From Ceratothoa steindachneri (taxonomy: Eukaryota; Arthropoda; Malacostraca; Isopoda; Cymothoidae), in assembly GCA_963969495.1 (NCBI GenBank), contig OZ018337.1:79594648-79658647 (forward strand): a DNA stretch of 64,000 nucleotides, in the 5' to 3' direction. A program made the position numbers and the translations under genes. The notes beneath the pieces were generated by a model. It was not told where the DNA came from. It made no database searches and worked only from the letters and a program-made list of their open reading frames with translations. Each line of letters starts with the position of its first letter. The first letter of the stretch is position 1. Positions 45,646-55,444 of the stretch are shown here, in pieces.

Positions 45646-46250
45646 TATATTCTTAATTAAAAGTGACGTTGCTGCATAATCCCTTCCTTTAGCTTTTGGG
45701 GGCGACAGATATCATGCATCTAACAACAAATGCGAATGGTGTGTGGAGAGAGTACTCGAAATCAATCACTGCATACATAAATAAATTGGTCCCCAGACCT
45801 GATAATATGTCTCTAATTAAGGTATGTTGTCCTCATAGAACAATGTTTTCCCGATTATTTAACCATCTTCACTCTTATCTGATCAAGTTGCTCTCGATTT
45901 ATGGATCAATAAAGCTGAGTTCGATATTCTGAAATTTCACTTGCAAATTTTTTTTAGCTCAACGAGTGAATAGTAAAATAAATGGATAACGATGACGCTA
46001 TAAGAAAAGAAGTTACAGGTAATTGAGAAATAAACAGGGAGTATAGACGAGCGATAATTATTAGTGAAAAGTGCATTCAATTTATGGGAGAAAATCAGTT
46101 AAACTCGAAGGCGCTCAAGGGAGGTAAAAGCGTAAAAGAAATACCATTTTTCGAAGGGGATATTCTATACTGGACTCTTTCATTACTTATTAGCATAGAT
46201 ACCCGGCGTTGCCCGAGAGAAAAAAAGTCATCGGAAATATATATAGAATT
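45646..46250. other. Unassigned spacer
   Basis: No recognised gene. Just before the next element, ACCCGGCGTTGCCCGAG (46201-46217) is a palindrome-like motif of the kind often seen in arthropod repeats. Confidence 0.35.
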
Positions 46251-46682
46251 AGTAGCGAAGCGCAAGCTTACCCCCTACTTGCGCTTCGCTACTAAGATTA
46301 AAATTTTAAATAAAAAAAAGCAGCCATGGTTAAATTTTTATAAATTTTCTGAACTTCGGCAATTATAATCATTTTAAAAAGGAACTCTAAACTAAATTTC
46401 CCCCCTTTCAAAATATCACGTTGATAAAATATAGTTTTATAGAAGAAGATATATAAAAATAAATTTTCTGAACTTCACCATTTGTAATTCTTTGGGTTTT
46501 AAAAATATCACAAAATTTCGATACTTATATTTATTTCTGAACTTCACCATTTTGTTTTTTGTTATTATAAAAGAATTATTAGAAAAACCTTTGATAAAAA
46601 AACATAAGTCATAACCAAACTAAGATGAAATTATTATTCAAATACTTAAAAAAATCCCCTTTTTAAATTATAGAGTTAGTGA
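46251..46682 (-). mobile_element. Helitron-like repeat, copy 6, with an unusual hairpin end
   Basis: Minus-strand copy. Its 5' end (TCACTAACTCTATAATTT, reverse complement of plus-strand sequence ending at 46682) follows a (GAT)n tract and sits next to an A on the element strand. It contains the core CAGCCATGGTTAAAT and GGAACTCTAAACTAAATTTC. At the other end, the normal CTRR terminus is replaced by a 16-bp perfect stem: AGTAGCGAAGCGCAAG (46251-46266), 11-base loop, CTTGCGCTTCGCTACT (46278-46293). Confidence 0.6.
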
Positions 46683-47210
46683 TGATGATGATACATATTG
46701 ATTGATACATATTATATTGCGACACAAAAATATATTTACTTGCTGATTATTATTACTCGTAATATGTGTGGGTTGAAGACAGATTCAGGAGAGTCGCGCA
46801 TTCTCCCTATCATATAATATACTTATAATGATTAAACGTTTCACTCTGCGCCCGGCAGTTTACGCGCAGCAGTGATTGACCGTTAATTATGAGCGAACAA
46901 TGTCTGGGTCTCAGAAACAGATCGAGCGTCTTTCGATACAGATTCTTCAAGAGCGACTGCTTTAAAAGGACTAATTAGAAAAACGGCCGGTCATATCCAG
47001 TTGCCGGTCACTTAAAAAGTAGAGAAAATATATTTGACTGTTAATGTGAATGACGGCGAAGAAATGAGACGATTCAAGATACAAATGAATGTCCATCTGC
47101 GTAAGCCGCCCCAACCGTGAATTCTCAACTCAGATAAATTACATGTAACGTTGTACTCGGGTAAATCATCCTTAATGTACATTTTGCATCAATAAACCTA
47201 AACGATATTT
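46683..47210. other. Unassigned spacer
   Basis: Nothing recognised beyond the short (GAT)n at 46679-46690. Confidence 0.4.
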
Positions 47211-47975
47211 TATCCTAATTTGTCCTCAACCCATTTGAATCATATTCGCGCTTCCATCGCCCTCAATTTCAATCTCATTTGTGATTATTAAATTAATTCG
47301 CGTTTTCTTCCTCCCCAATTTAAATCTTATTCTTGCTGACATCACCAGCAATTTGAGTCTCACTCGTGAATACACCACAATTTAAAACTCACTAGTGTTC
47401 ACACCTCCTGCTCCGCAATTCTAATTCAATTCTCCCTTACACTCCTGTAATTTGAATCTCATTTAAATCTTGCGCAATTTGAATTCCATTTATGCTACTT
47501 TCCTCCTATCGCAATTTGAATAAAATTGGCACAGACATTGCATGTAATTTGAACAATCTCAATCCTGATTACAACCCCAGCAATTTGAATTCCATACCTT
47601 TGCATAATTAGAATCCCATAGGTATTTACATACCTGCCAATTCAAATCTCTCTCGTACTAACAATCATGGTAATTTGAATCTCTCTTATCTTATAGCCCC
47701 CGCAATTTGAAACTTATGCGTATTTGTATTCTCCTAATTGGAATCCCATTTGTGCTGATATCATAATCAATTTGAACCTCATTTGTGAATCCACACTACA
47801 ATTTTAATCTCATTCATGTCCACACACACACACACACACACACACACCCTCTCCCGTCCTCAATTTGAATCTCATACTTGCTCACACCCTCGCCAATTTA
47901 AATCACATTCATGCCGACATCATTTGCAATTTTAATCTCATTCATGTCCCCCTCCCGCAATTTGATCAGTTTGAG
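47211..47975. repeat. Degenerate CAATTTGAATCTCATT repeat field with (CA)n
   Basis: The phrase (G)CAATTTGAATCTCATT(C)(G/A)TG recurs about 20 times with irregular spacing of roughly 30-50 bases and strong divergence. A (CA)14 microsatellite lies at 47820-47847. It is an ancient, decayed tandem array. Confidence 0.75.
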
Positions 47976-48358
47976 TGGTGAAAACCTTTTAGAAACTCAA
48001 ATAGTTGCTGGTAGCTCTCTGCGCACAAACGCACACACGCACACAGGCAGAAATATATAACAGATAGTTTATCACCATAGCTCTCTTTGACATTTCGAAT
48101 GCACAGAAGTTGCAACTTTATTGGTCAACTCATAAGTACTGCTGCCAAACCTCTTGATGGGTTTGCGATATCATGTAGCCATTATCTCGAGGCTTACGAG
48201 TTATTTAAAAAGACTTACCTAGACAGGTGCACTAGTAATATCTCGAGTACTTGTATATGCTATCCTCGAACTTTGTAAACCCCATAATAATTCACTATCC
48301 CTGGATAGATATTCCGCTGCTTATAGATGCCACTTAGGTAGTCTAAAGGGTTAGTGTC
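47976..48358. other. Unassigned spacer
   Basis: A 63-codon plus-strand reading (48087-48278) has no known motif. Confidence 0.3.
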
Positions 48359-49834
48359 TGTCGTGGTATTGCAAGGACTGAGTGGTTGGTTACGTACATA
48401 TAGGTTTATTACGTACTTCAAAACTCCTTGACTAAGTTTTCTCTAAGAGTGCTATATTTGATTATGATTATTATTATTATTACGTTATATTTAATCTTTG
48501 AGGGTTTCTAGTGCCAAGCTCAGCGTTTCGAGGATTGAAATAAATGCTTCTAAGAAAAATAGCCCTTTAATTGCAACATGAACAAAAATTGAAATCTAAC
48601 AAACAAACTACACAGTTTTGAATTAAACAAGTTTAAGTGAGGCTTACTAAATTACACAATTGAATATACAGTAATGGTTGACCCAAAGCTCACTTTAATA
48701 TTAAACGCTAATTGACCTTCCAAAAAAAGAGATGATAAAATTCATTTACCTTTAAAAACCCACACGGGAATCGGGTTTGAGACTGACCTTGGCCTCAATT
48801 TTTATGTCGCCTCAAGAATGTTGTTTTCGGGCAAGTGCGTGGACTGCCGTTCCAGATGTTTGTCTAGCGCGGGGATAACATTAAAAACCACAGAAAAATT
48901 CGGTGCGTGCGACGGATGGCGTTAATCAGGTTGTCTTAGTAAGATGATTTCACCAACGGAACACGGAAAGTATGCTGTTTCCACTTTTCTGGCTAATCTG
49001 GGAATAATTCGTACTGAAGAGCGATGAGCAAACGAGTGAATCCTTTGACGAAGGGGAGTGCTTGAGGGAGTTCACTTTGAGGTATTCCTCAATAGCGAGG
49101 ACTATCTCTGGGTTTTGTTGTACACCAGGATAGGGTTTTTTCTGACGAGAACTAGTTGAACTTGTTTCTCAATACGGTGTGACCATCAGGAACTGGCTCA
49201 GCATGAGCTTCTTCTGTGTTCCTTTCGTAGGATTGCCCGGCACTTAGCCGAACTTCGTAGTCTCGATCGCAAACTCGATCTTTCTAAGACAAGATGCTTA
49301 ATTTTCGGTGTGACCACCAGGAACTGGCTCAGGATGAGCTTCTTCTGTGTCCCTTTCGTTGGTTGCCGGGCCTCTAGCCGGACTTCGTTGTCTTGATGAC
49401 TAACTCGAACTTCCTCGTTCTTCTGCAGTTATTCTATTATATACTTCGCCACCCCACTTGGGATAGGGGAAGGAGAGGGGTGAGGAGCGGAATCAAGTCT
49501 CCTTCTCTAACGGTTTTTCTCAGAGCGCCTTTCACCTAGCCCCAACGGCACCTTCTAGCAATTGGTTGTCGCTCCTCTAATTTCGCATATGAGGTGAAAT
49601 TAAATATCAACTTTTAGGGGAAATATTGCCGGTTTAACTAATGTTAGGCCCGCCTGACCCAAAATGTGATGATTAGTGCATTATGTGGTTGGGCGAAGGC
49701 CTTTCTGGTGTTCCTCGAGGCGCGGGGAGAGAGGAGGGGGGGTTAAGTAGTAGGATTACGCCGCCAAAGTGCCAGGACGTTGCAGGTACCTAACTGGGCC
49801 TCTGTTTTGAGGGTGGGATATCGATTTCCCTACA
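48359..49834. mobile_element. Probable solo LTR C (~1476 bp)
   Basis: Starts TGTCGTGGTATTGCAAGG, the same first 11 bases as solo LTRs A and B, and ends TTTCCCTACA. Flanking bases are GTGTC (48354-48358) and ATGTC (49835-49839), a 4-of-5 match that fits a slightly worn target duplication. Inside, a ~110-bp segment starting GGTGTGACCA(T/C)CAGGAACTG is duplicated at 49176 and 49307. The body does not otherwise align well by eye with A and B, so it may be a related but different family. Confidence 0.5.
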
Positions 49835-50686
49835 ATGTCTGGTAGGCGTAATCAACGTACTAAATTTGATTTTAGCACCAATGAAAAGGTAACAAAGGTA
49901 ATGAAAATACAAACAATATTTATATTATGAAGATATCATTTAATGGACGTACTCAGTTTGTTTTGTGATACTCCTTGGGTCATTTTGTGTGTAAACCAAC
50001 ATCACATTTATAGTACCGCATGAAAAAGATGCTGGACCCGTGGAGGACACAGAGCATCTCACGTGTGTAGATTGAAGCCAATGACAACTTAACGTAAAAA
50101 AATCTACCAGAACATCTGGTTTAAAGTTTTTTGGATCGAAAGAGTTTCATACACTCTCAAATAGTAACTGCTAAATTCCCTGAATTCAAGGAGAGAAACT
50201 ATTGTCTTTAGTATTTTTCCATAGCAGCGAAGCCATGTATACCATCACGAAGATAGAGAAAGATAGGCCACTATCCTTCTTTTGTCGCATCTTTGACGTG
50301 TAACAAATCCTCAGGTTCCTTTACTCAACGCCATTAAGGAAACAATTAGAATTCTTTTCAACTAATATATTTTCCTACTTATATCAGTTCTTTGAAAATT
50401 ATTTACAAGACGTTTTTATCTATAAAAATAACAATTCTTGACTACTATTTTCCTTCGGTAGGACTCAATTGAAAATTCCATCTCACATCAAATAGGTTTC
50501 AGAAATATTCGTTCTATTAATATGAGAAGTTAAATAGGCCTTAGAATTATTATAGTGTTTTAGACGTTGCAAAATTTAGATAATTAGTTTGAATGGATGT
50601 CCTATAAAATAAAAGTTATTATTTGGCCAGAGATCACAAACAACTTTTATAAATAAGGATTTGTGGCGTGAATTGACTACCTGAGA
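49835..50686. other. Unassigned stretch
   Basis: Nothing recognised. Confidence 0.4.
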
Positions 50687-51429
50687 CAGTGGCGTAGCAA
50701 AGGGGGGCAAAGGGGCACAAATTTAAAAGTTACCCCGGGCCCCCATTGGATGGGGCCCTAAATGAGTGTTCTATCCCTTTTTTGAATGACATAAACAGTT
50801 AATAAAATGATTAAATATATAGGCCCATAAAAATATAGACAAATATTAGCTCAAGCATTAGTCCAGCAAAGTAATAAGAAGTTACTTAAAAGTGATATTT
50901 TTGTTATGCAGTTGCTACAGGCTTTGTTTTATAATCAGTCTAAATCGGGAGTTTCCAATTTTTATGTTCCTTTGTATTTTTTGGGTATTCTTATAGTTCC
51001 ATGAGCCATGTGTATCCTTAAAAATTCAGAAAAAAACGATGGAATTAGTATGTGGATGTGGTGACTTTTTTTCCTAAAATCCTGATTGCGCAACACCGAG
51101 GTAAACAAACTATATTTACCAATGGTTGTCCACTCCAGATTCGATATTCCGTCTTTATGTAAAATTGTATTAGGTGTACAGGGCCATTTCGAAGTATAGG
51201 CAATATATAGGCAGTCGTCTAGGGCCCCGACAGCTACTAGGCGGTACCTTAGTCCTATTAAAGTGCCCTACTATTGTTTTATTTGACACACTATCAGACA
51301 TACCAGATTACACAAAAATATTGGACGATTAGTTTTTTTCATGTCATTCATGATATTAAACATTCGTATATTGAGGGCCCTCAAAGGAGATAATGCCCCA
51401 TGACCCCCAAATTCCTAGCTACGCCACTG
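50687..51429. mobile_element. Non-autonomous hAT element
   Basis: Both ends carry the widespread hAT terminal repeat CAGTGGCGTAGC (left directly, right inverted as GCTACGCCACTG). The flanks ACCTGAGA (50679-50686) and ACCTGGCA (51430-51437) match at 6 of 8 positions, fitting a worn 8-bp hAT target duplication. The 743-bp interior is non-coding. A second hAT-like phrase, GGCAGTCGTCTAGGGCCCC, at about 51210 hints at a nested element. Confidence 0.82.
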
Positions 51430-51756
51430 ACCTGGCAACCTTTGCTAGCGACTACTTTCGCCAGAAGGCGCCATTACAAAACCTCTGTGAGATTCCACTG
51501 TAGGCCGTGCGGTGAGAAAGTGGGCTCGCCGCACAAAACGCTGTTTTTTTCTGCATCTCGTGTCTGCAATCAGCTTGTAAGTGTCCCGTCGATTTTTTTC
51601 GATACCTCTGCCATGTTTTTGTTGTTCATTGCGAGGCTGTGTCTGGTAGAGGAAAAACGCTGTTTGGTTGAAAATTTATGACATTTTTTTAGACTTATTC
51701 ATTATATTCCCTTTTTGACTTACTTTTATTCTTCTTCCCATTCCATGTATATCATT
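51430..51756. other. Unassigned spacer
   Basis: A 93-codon plus-strand reading crosses the hAT right end and carries no motif. Its last bases, TCATT at 51752-51756, are the left target duplication of the next element. Confidence 0.4.
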
Positions 51757-52105
51757 TGTCGGGAAATGGTCACTTCCCCCCCCCCCCGTTTACTCGTGAT
51801 GCAGTCCCAAGGCGGTTACCGCAACGACATCCGTCGAAGGCATCGGCGGGTCAGTGCTTAACCACAACGTGGCACAACCCAGTGCCATGAAATACCCTAA
51901 AGGTCAAAAAGGTAAGATCTCCCCCAGGAGAGTGAGATCCAGTTTCACGTCGAACAAGAAATTGGAGACGGGTTTCTCCCAATCTCGATGGCTAACGAGG
52001 AGCCGATGTTTGACTTCGTGGGAAAGACCGTTTGGAAAAAGAACTCTCCTGGGGCCGTCCTCAAGCCCCTCTCCCCCTTACCACTCCCCCAGTGGGGGTG
52101 CGAGG

Positions 52106-52112
52106 TATAAAT
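52106..52112 (+). promoter_or_regulatory. Candidate TATA box in the LTR
   Basis: TATAAAT, in a GC-rich context (GCGAGGTATAAATGAGG), repeated at 55794 in the 3' LTR. Position about 350 bases into the LTR would put U3/R near 52140. Inference only. Confidence 0.4.
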
Positions 52113-52135
52113 GAGGAACTCTGAGGAAAATCGAA

Positions 52136-52395
52136 GTAGTATACGTCAGGCCAGGTGACGAAGTCCTCGGATCCAAAACCGAGCTACCTAGACTGGATTG
52201 GTAGTATACGTCAGGCCAGGTGACGAAGTCCTCGATTAAAACCGAGCTACCTAGACTGGATTGGTAGTATACGTCAGGCCAGGTGACGAAGTCCTCGGAT
52301 CCAAAACCGAGCTACCTAGACTGGATTGGTAGTATACGTCAGTCTCTAGGTGACGAAGTCCTCGGATCCACAACCGAGCTACCGAGACTGGAGAG
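52136..52395. repeat. 65-bp tandem units in the 5' LTR (4 copies)
   Basis: Units start GTAGTATACGTCAGGCCAGG and each can form a CTCGG...CCGAG stem-loop. Unit lengths are 65, 63, 65 and about 67. The 3' LTR has only three (55824-56017), which accounts for the length difference between the LTRs. Confidence 0.95.
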
Positions 52396-53449
52396 GTAGT
52401 GTTCATGCTCGCCAGACCAAGAAGTACCCTGCAAGAGAGGCAGGGCTACCTACCTTAAGGGGCTAAGAAAAAGCTCATCCTTGAGCTAAGTCCCTGGTTA
52501 TCAAACCAAACGATAAGTGAACTTTGGTAAGTTCAACTTACTCTCGCCAGAGAGACTCCTCATATCCTGGTGCACTGTAAACACCAGGGGTATTCCTCGT
52601 CCTTGAGGAATTAAGAAGAAGAAGGAAAAGACTCCCCCTCGAGCCCGTTATTCGGTGGCCACACCAAACGTTAAGTAATTTATTCTCGTCAGAGAAACCC
52701 CCCTCCGTTATCCTCGCCCGTGAAGAAGACCCTCCCCGAGTTCAGTCCTCGTCCATAAAGAAATGAGTAACGAAAGAGAAAAGCTCCTCCTCGAGCTCGT
52801 TACTCGGTGATCACACCGCACTCCAAGTTAACTTGATTTAAGAAACAAGTTCGACTCACTCTCGCCAGAGAGACCACGACTGCCTAGGTGTTGCATAAAG
52901 CACCGTCTTGGTTCTCGTCCTTAAAGAACCCTTCCCCCCCGGAAGAACGTGTGGACCCCCCCGCTGCTACCCTCGCCCAAACGACCGTGGAATTTCTCCC
53001 ATCTACAACTGGACACACGGCACGCGTCGTGAGTCAATAACATTTCTGAGGCCCTTTAAACTCCACATGAGTCCGTAAGCCTAATTCTTATATTATTGTT
53101 TTGTGTAGAGAAAACGTTAACCAAATTTTGGAGGGTAAACTAATTTAATTAATTCTTGTTTATAATAATATTTAGAGTATTGCTGTAGTTAATGTATAAA
53201 GGTTGTGTATTCAATGGTTAAAGATAAAATATAAGTTTATTTTGTGAATTAGTGGGCGTTTCTTTTATATCCTTACGTGTTTGGTAACGGCTCTGTTCTT
53301 TAAGATATTCCTATAATATCAAAATATATTAGACACTCTTAGCACTCTTAGAGATAGAACAAAAAGGAGGGGAATTCTACGACACAAAATAAAAGTGGTG
53401 TCAGGTAAGTAGGGTTCTTATCAGAAAGAATTCTACGACATAATTAAAG

Positions 53450-53467
53450 TGGTGTCAGGTGTGGGGT
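53450..53467 (+). other. Primer-binding site
   Basis: TGGTGTCAGGTGTGGGGT begins 9 bases after the LTR. It starts with TGG (complement of tRNA CCA) and resembles the TGGTGTCAGAAGTGGG site of many animal Gypsy elements, usually assigned to tRNA-Leu. A near copy, TGGTGTCAGGTAAG, lies inside the LTR at 53396. Confidence 0.7.
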
Positions 53468-53747
53468 TGTTATTAGAAAGAACCCAGCAGTGTCTAATTA
53501 AGAAAGAGCCAACACGTAAAGGAATATCAGGAACAAGAGAATAATTGACGAGAGGAAAATTGGTAGAGTTAGGGGTGGTAACAAGCTAAAGGTAATTGGT
53601 AGGCCAAGTGGTAAATTTGTTGTCGGGAGTGGTATTTCAATCAGCATAGTAGTGGGATTAAGGGTAAGTTATGCTGAGCGCTACCTGGTGAGTGGTGGCA
53701 TAATTACCTGAGAGTATAGTAAGGAAAATTCGACGGACCAACACAAA

Positions 53748-55097
53748 ATGGATCCGGTCGAAAGATTTTACCAACAAGCCAAAATTCTGGGATTTGAAGG
53801 CAAGGATATGGATGCCTACATCCTTGAAGAATTGAGAATACAAAGAGAAGAAGAAGATATAATAGAGTTTGATAGAAAAAGGGAAAATATAGAAATACGG
53901 ATGAACCGGAAAAGTGAAGGATCCCGAATACAGCTGAAAATAGAAATAGAGGAAAGAAGATTCTCAAGCGGAATTAGTACAAACGAAAGAATAATACTGT
54001 TGAAAAGAGAAGCAAAAGAATTCGGAATAAGGATAGAAAGGGAAGATGAGGAAAGAAGACTAAAGATAAAGCTGGAAGATGAAGAAAGAAGAACTCGACG
54101 GGAAAACGAAATAGCGAAAGCAGAACAAGAAGCCGAGGAAAGGAGAATGAAGAGGGAAAAAGAGTCGAAAGAGAGGAGAATAAAGATTAAAAAAGAAATA
54201 GATGAAAGAAGAATGAAGAGGGAAAAAGAACGTGCTCAAGCTGAAAGAGAAGAGAGAGAAGAAAAGGAAAGATTGCTCGCACTCGAAAGAGCACCTATCG
54301 AGAATCTCATAAAGGCCGAGGAAGTTGGAGCTGGGCCTGGACCTAAGAAAGGACAATCGAGGGAAACCCAGCCAAATGGGGTAACGATGGAAGAAGTAGA
54401 AAGCAGGCATGAGGTACCAGCAGGAGCACCTAAGGAAGAACCTACGAGGAGAACCCAGCCAAATGGGGTTATCAGGGAAGAAGAAGAAGGTAGATTAGAG
54501 GTACGAGCAGGTGTACCTGAGGAACTACCTACTAAGAGAATTGAGTCAAATGAGTTGACAAAGAAGGAGGAAAGAGGTGCTATTGCGATGCACCCAGGTA
54601 AGACTAATCAAATGGTAGACGCGGATGAGTATCCCCTACTCCTAGTAGTCTCCTCCCCGAACGGAACGTCCACGGAGTTACCGCTAAATCGCGAAGTCGT
54701 AGTGAGCGCCAAGCCCATTAACGACCTCGCAGGGAAAAATTTTCTCGATCCCCAAAGATCGAACCCAGACACGATCTTCCCGTGTACCTGGTTAAAGGAG
54801 AGCTATGGGACCTACGCTCCCATCAATTATGCACCGCTACAACAGGCCGCTCTAGCCATAATGTTCAGTTTAAAGGTAGTCAAGTACCATAAGAAGGGTA
54901 ATTCGATGAGGTTGAAATACCGCTACCATTTAGTACCATACTTGGGTAGACTCAATAACAAGAACGGCCGACTCAGGCGCAGTAGAATAATGGTCACAGA
55001 GCACCATTTTAGGATCAGCTACATCAAAGGAGCCGATAATGTACAGCTGCTCAATAGGTGGAGACGAAAAACCATGGAGGGTTATTTCAGTACCTAA
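53748..55097 (+). CDS. Gag-like coiled-coil protein joined to an RNase H remnant
   Basis: The single ORF (449 codons) of the LTR retrotransposon. Residues 1-25 (MDPVERFYQQAKILGFEGKD) match the N terminus of Gypsy Gags of arthropods, in which a short helical head precedes a long charged coiled coil. Residues ~30-190 are Glu/Arg/Lys-rich with heptad-like ERRxKRE and EERRMKRE repeats. Residues ~195-275 hold three diverged copies of a ~35-residue unit with RETQPNGV or RRTQPNGV. From about residue 350 the sequence resembles the end of Gypsy RNase H: YAPLQQAALAIMFSLKVV, VPYLGRLNNKNGRLRRS and FRISYIKGADNVQLLNRW. The Gag nucleocapsid, protease, RT palm and integrase are missing, as if an in-frame deletion joined the two. 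The RNase H part lacks key acidic residues and looks worn. The start is the first Met after the leader; no alternative is better. Confidence 0.75.
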   Translation: MDPVERFYQQAKILGFEGKDMDAYILEELRIQREEEDIIEFDRKRENIEIRMNRKSEGSRIQLKIEIEERRFSSGISTNERIILLKREAKEFGIRIEREDEERRLKIKLEDEERRTRRENEIAKAEQEAEERRMKREKESKERRIKIKKEIDERRMKREKERAQAEREEREEKERLLALERAPIENLIKAEEVGAGPGPKKGQSRETQPNGVTMEEVESRHEVPAGAPKEEPTRRTQPNGVIREEEEGRLEVRAGVPEELPTKRIESNELTKKEERGAIAMHPGKTNQMVDADEYPLLLVVSSPNGTSTELPLNREVVVSAKPINDLAGKNFLDPQRSNPDTIFPCTWLKESYGTYAPINYAPLQQAALAIMFSLKVVKYHKKGNSMRLKYRYHLVPYLGRLNNKNGRLRRSRIMVTEHHFRISYIKGADNVQLLNRWRRKTMEGYFST

Positions 55098-55433
55098 TGA
55101 GCGTGAAATCATGTTTTCATTTGTTGTTCGTGTTAATATTTATCGGTAGGATTTAAGTTCTCAAAAACTTAGAAAGGTAAGGAAGTAGCTTGTTTTGTTG
55201 TTTTTTTTGTGGGTAATCGATGAATTAAGGTTTTTTAATTTTCTATGCAAAATTGTATTGCGAGTAGGTCTAGCTCGACACATTGCCTGTGTAAACGCGC
55301 GCTTGGGCGCTCATGTGTAAGGAAACTTAATGTAAGAGAGGGCTCAAAGAAATACAACTTTGATAAGCTCGACTAGGTTAAGTAAGGTGTTTTGAGTTCC
55401 CGGGAGCATCCCCCGCTCTCCATTAAGTTCTTC

Positions 55434-55444
55434 GGTGGAAGGTG
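55434..55444 (+). other. Polypurine tract
   Basis: GGTGGAAGGTG directly precedes the 3' LTR. It is the expected priming site for plus-strand DNA synthesis. Confidence 0.6.

Larger units (their letters stand above)
51757..53440 (+). repeat. 5' LTR (1684 bp)
   Basis: TG...CA ends: TGTCGGGAAATGGTCA to TTCTACGACA. Contains a C tract (51776-51787), a TATAAAT at 52106 (candidate core promoter), four tandem ~65-bp units at 52136-52395, three diverged segments each with CTCTCGCCAGAGAGA or CTCGTCAGAGA, and AATAAA at 53388 (candidate polyadenylation signal). Its last 56 bases copy the adjoining leader. An 86-codon frame inside also occurs in the 3' LTR, and is not taken as a gene. Confidence 0.93.

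Noticed and set aside
51854..52114. 86-codon frame found identically in both LTRs (also 55542-55802)
   Set aside because: Identity follows from the LTRs being young duplicates, so it is no evidence of selection. It lies upstream of the candidate promoter and matches no family.
53704..54410. Minus-strand Phe/Leu/Ser-rich frames opposite the Gag-like ORF
   Set aside because: Shadows of the charged coiled-coil coding sequence on the plus strand.
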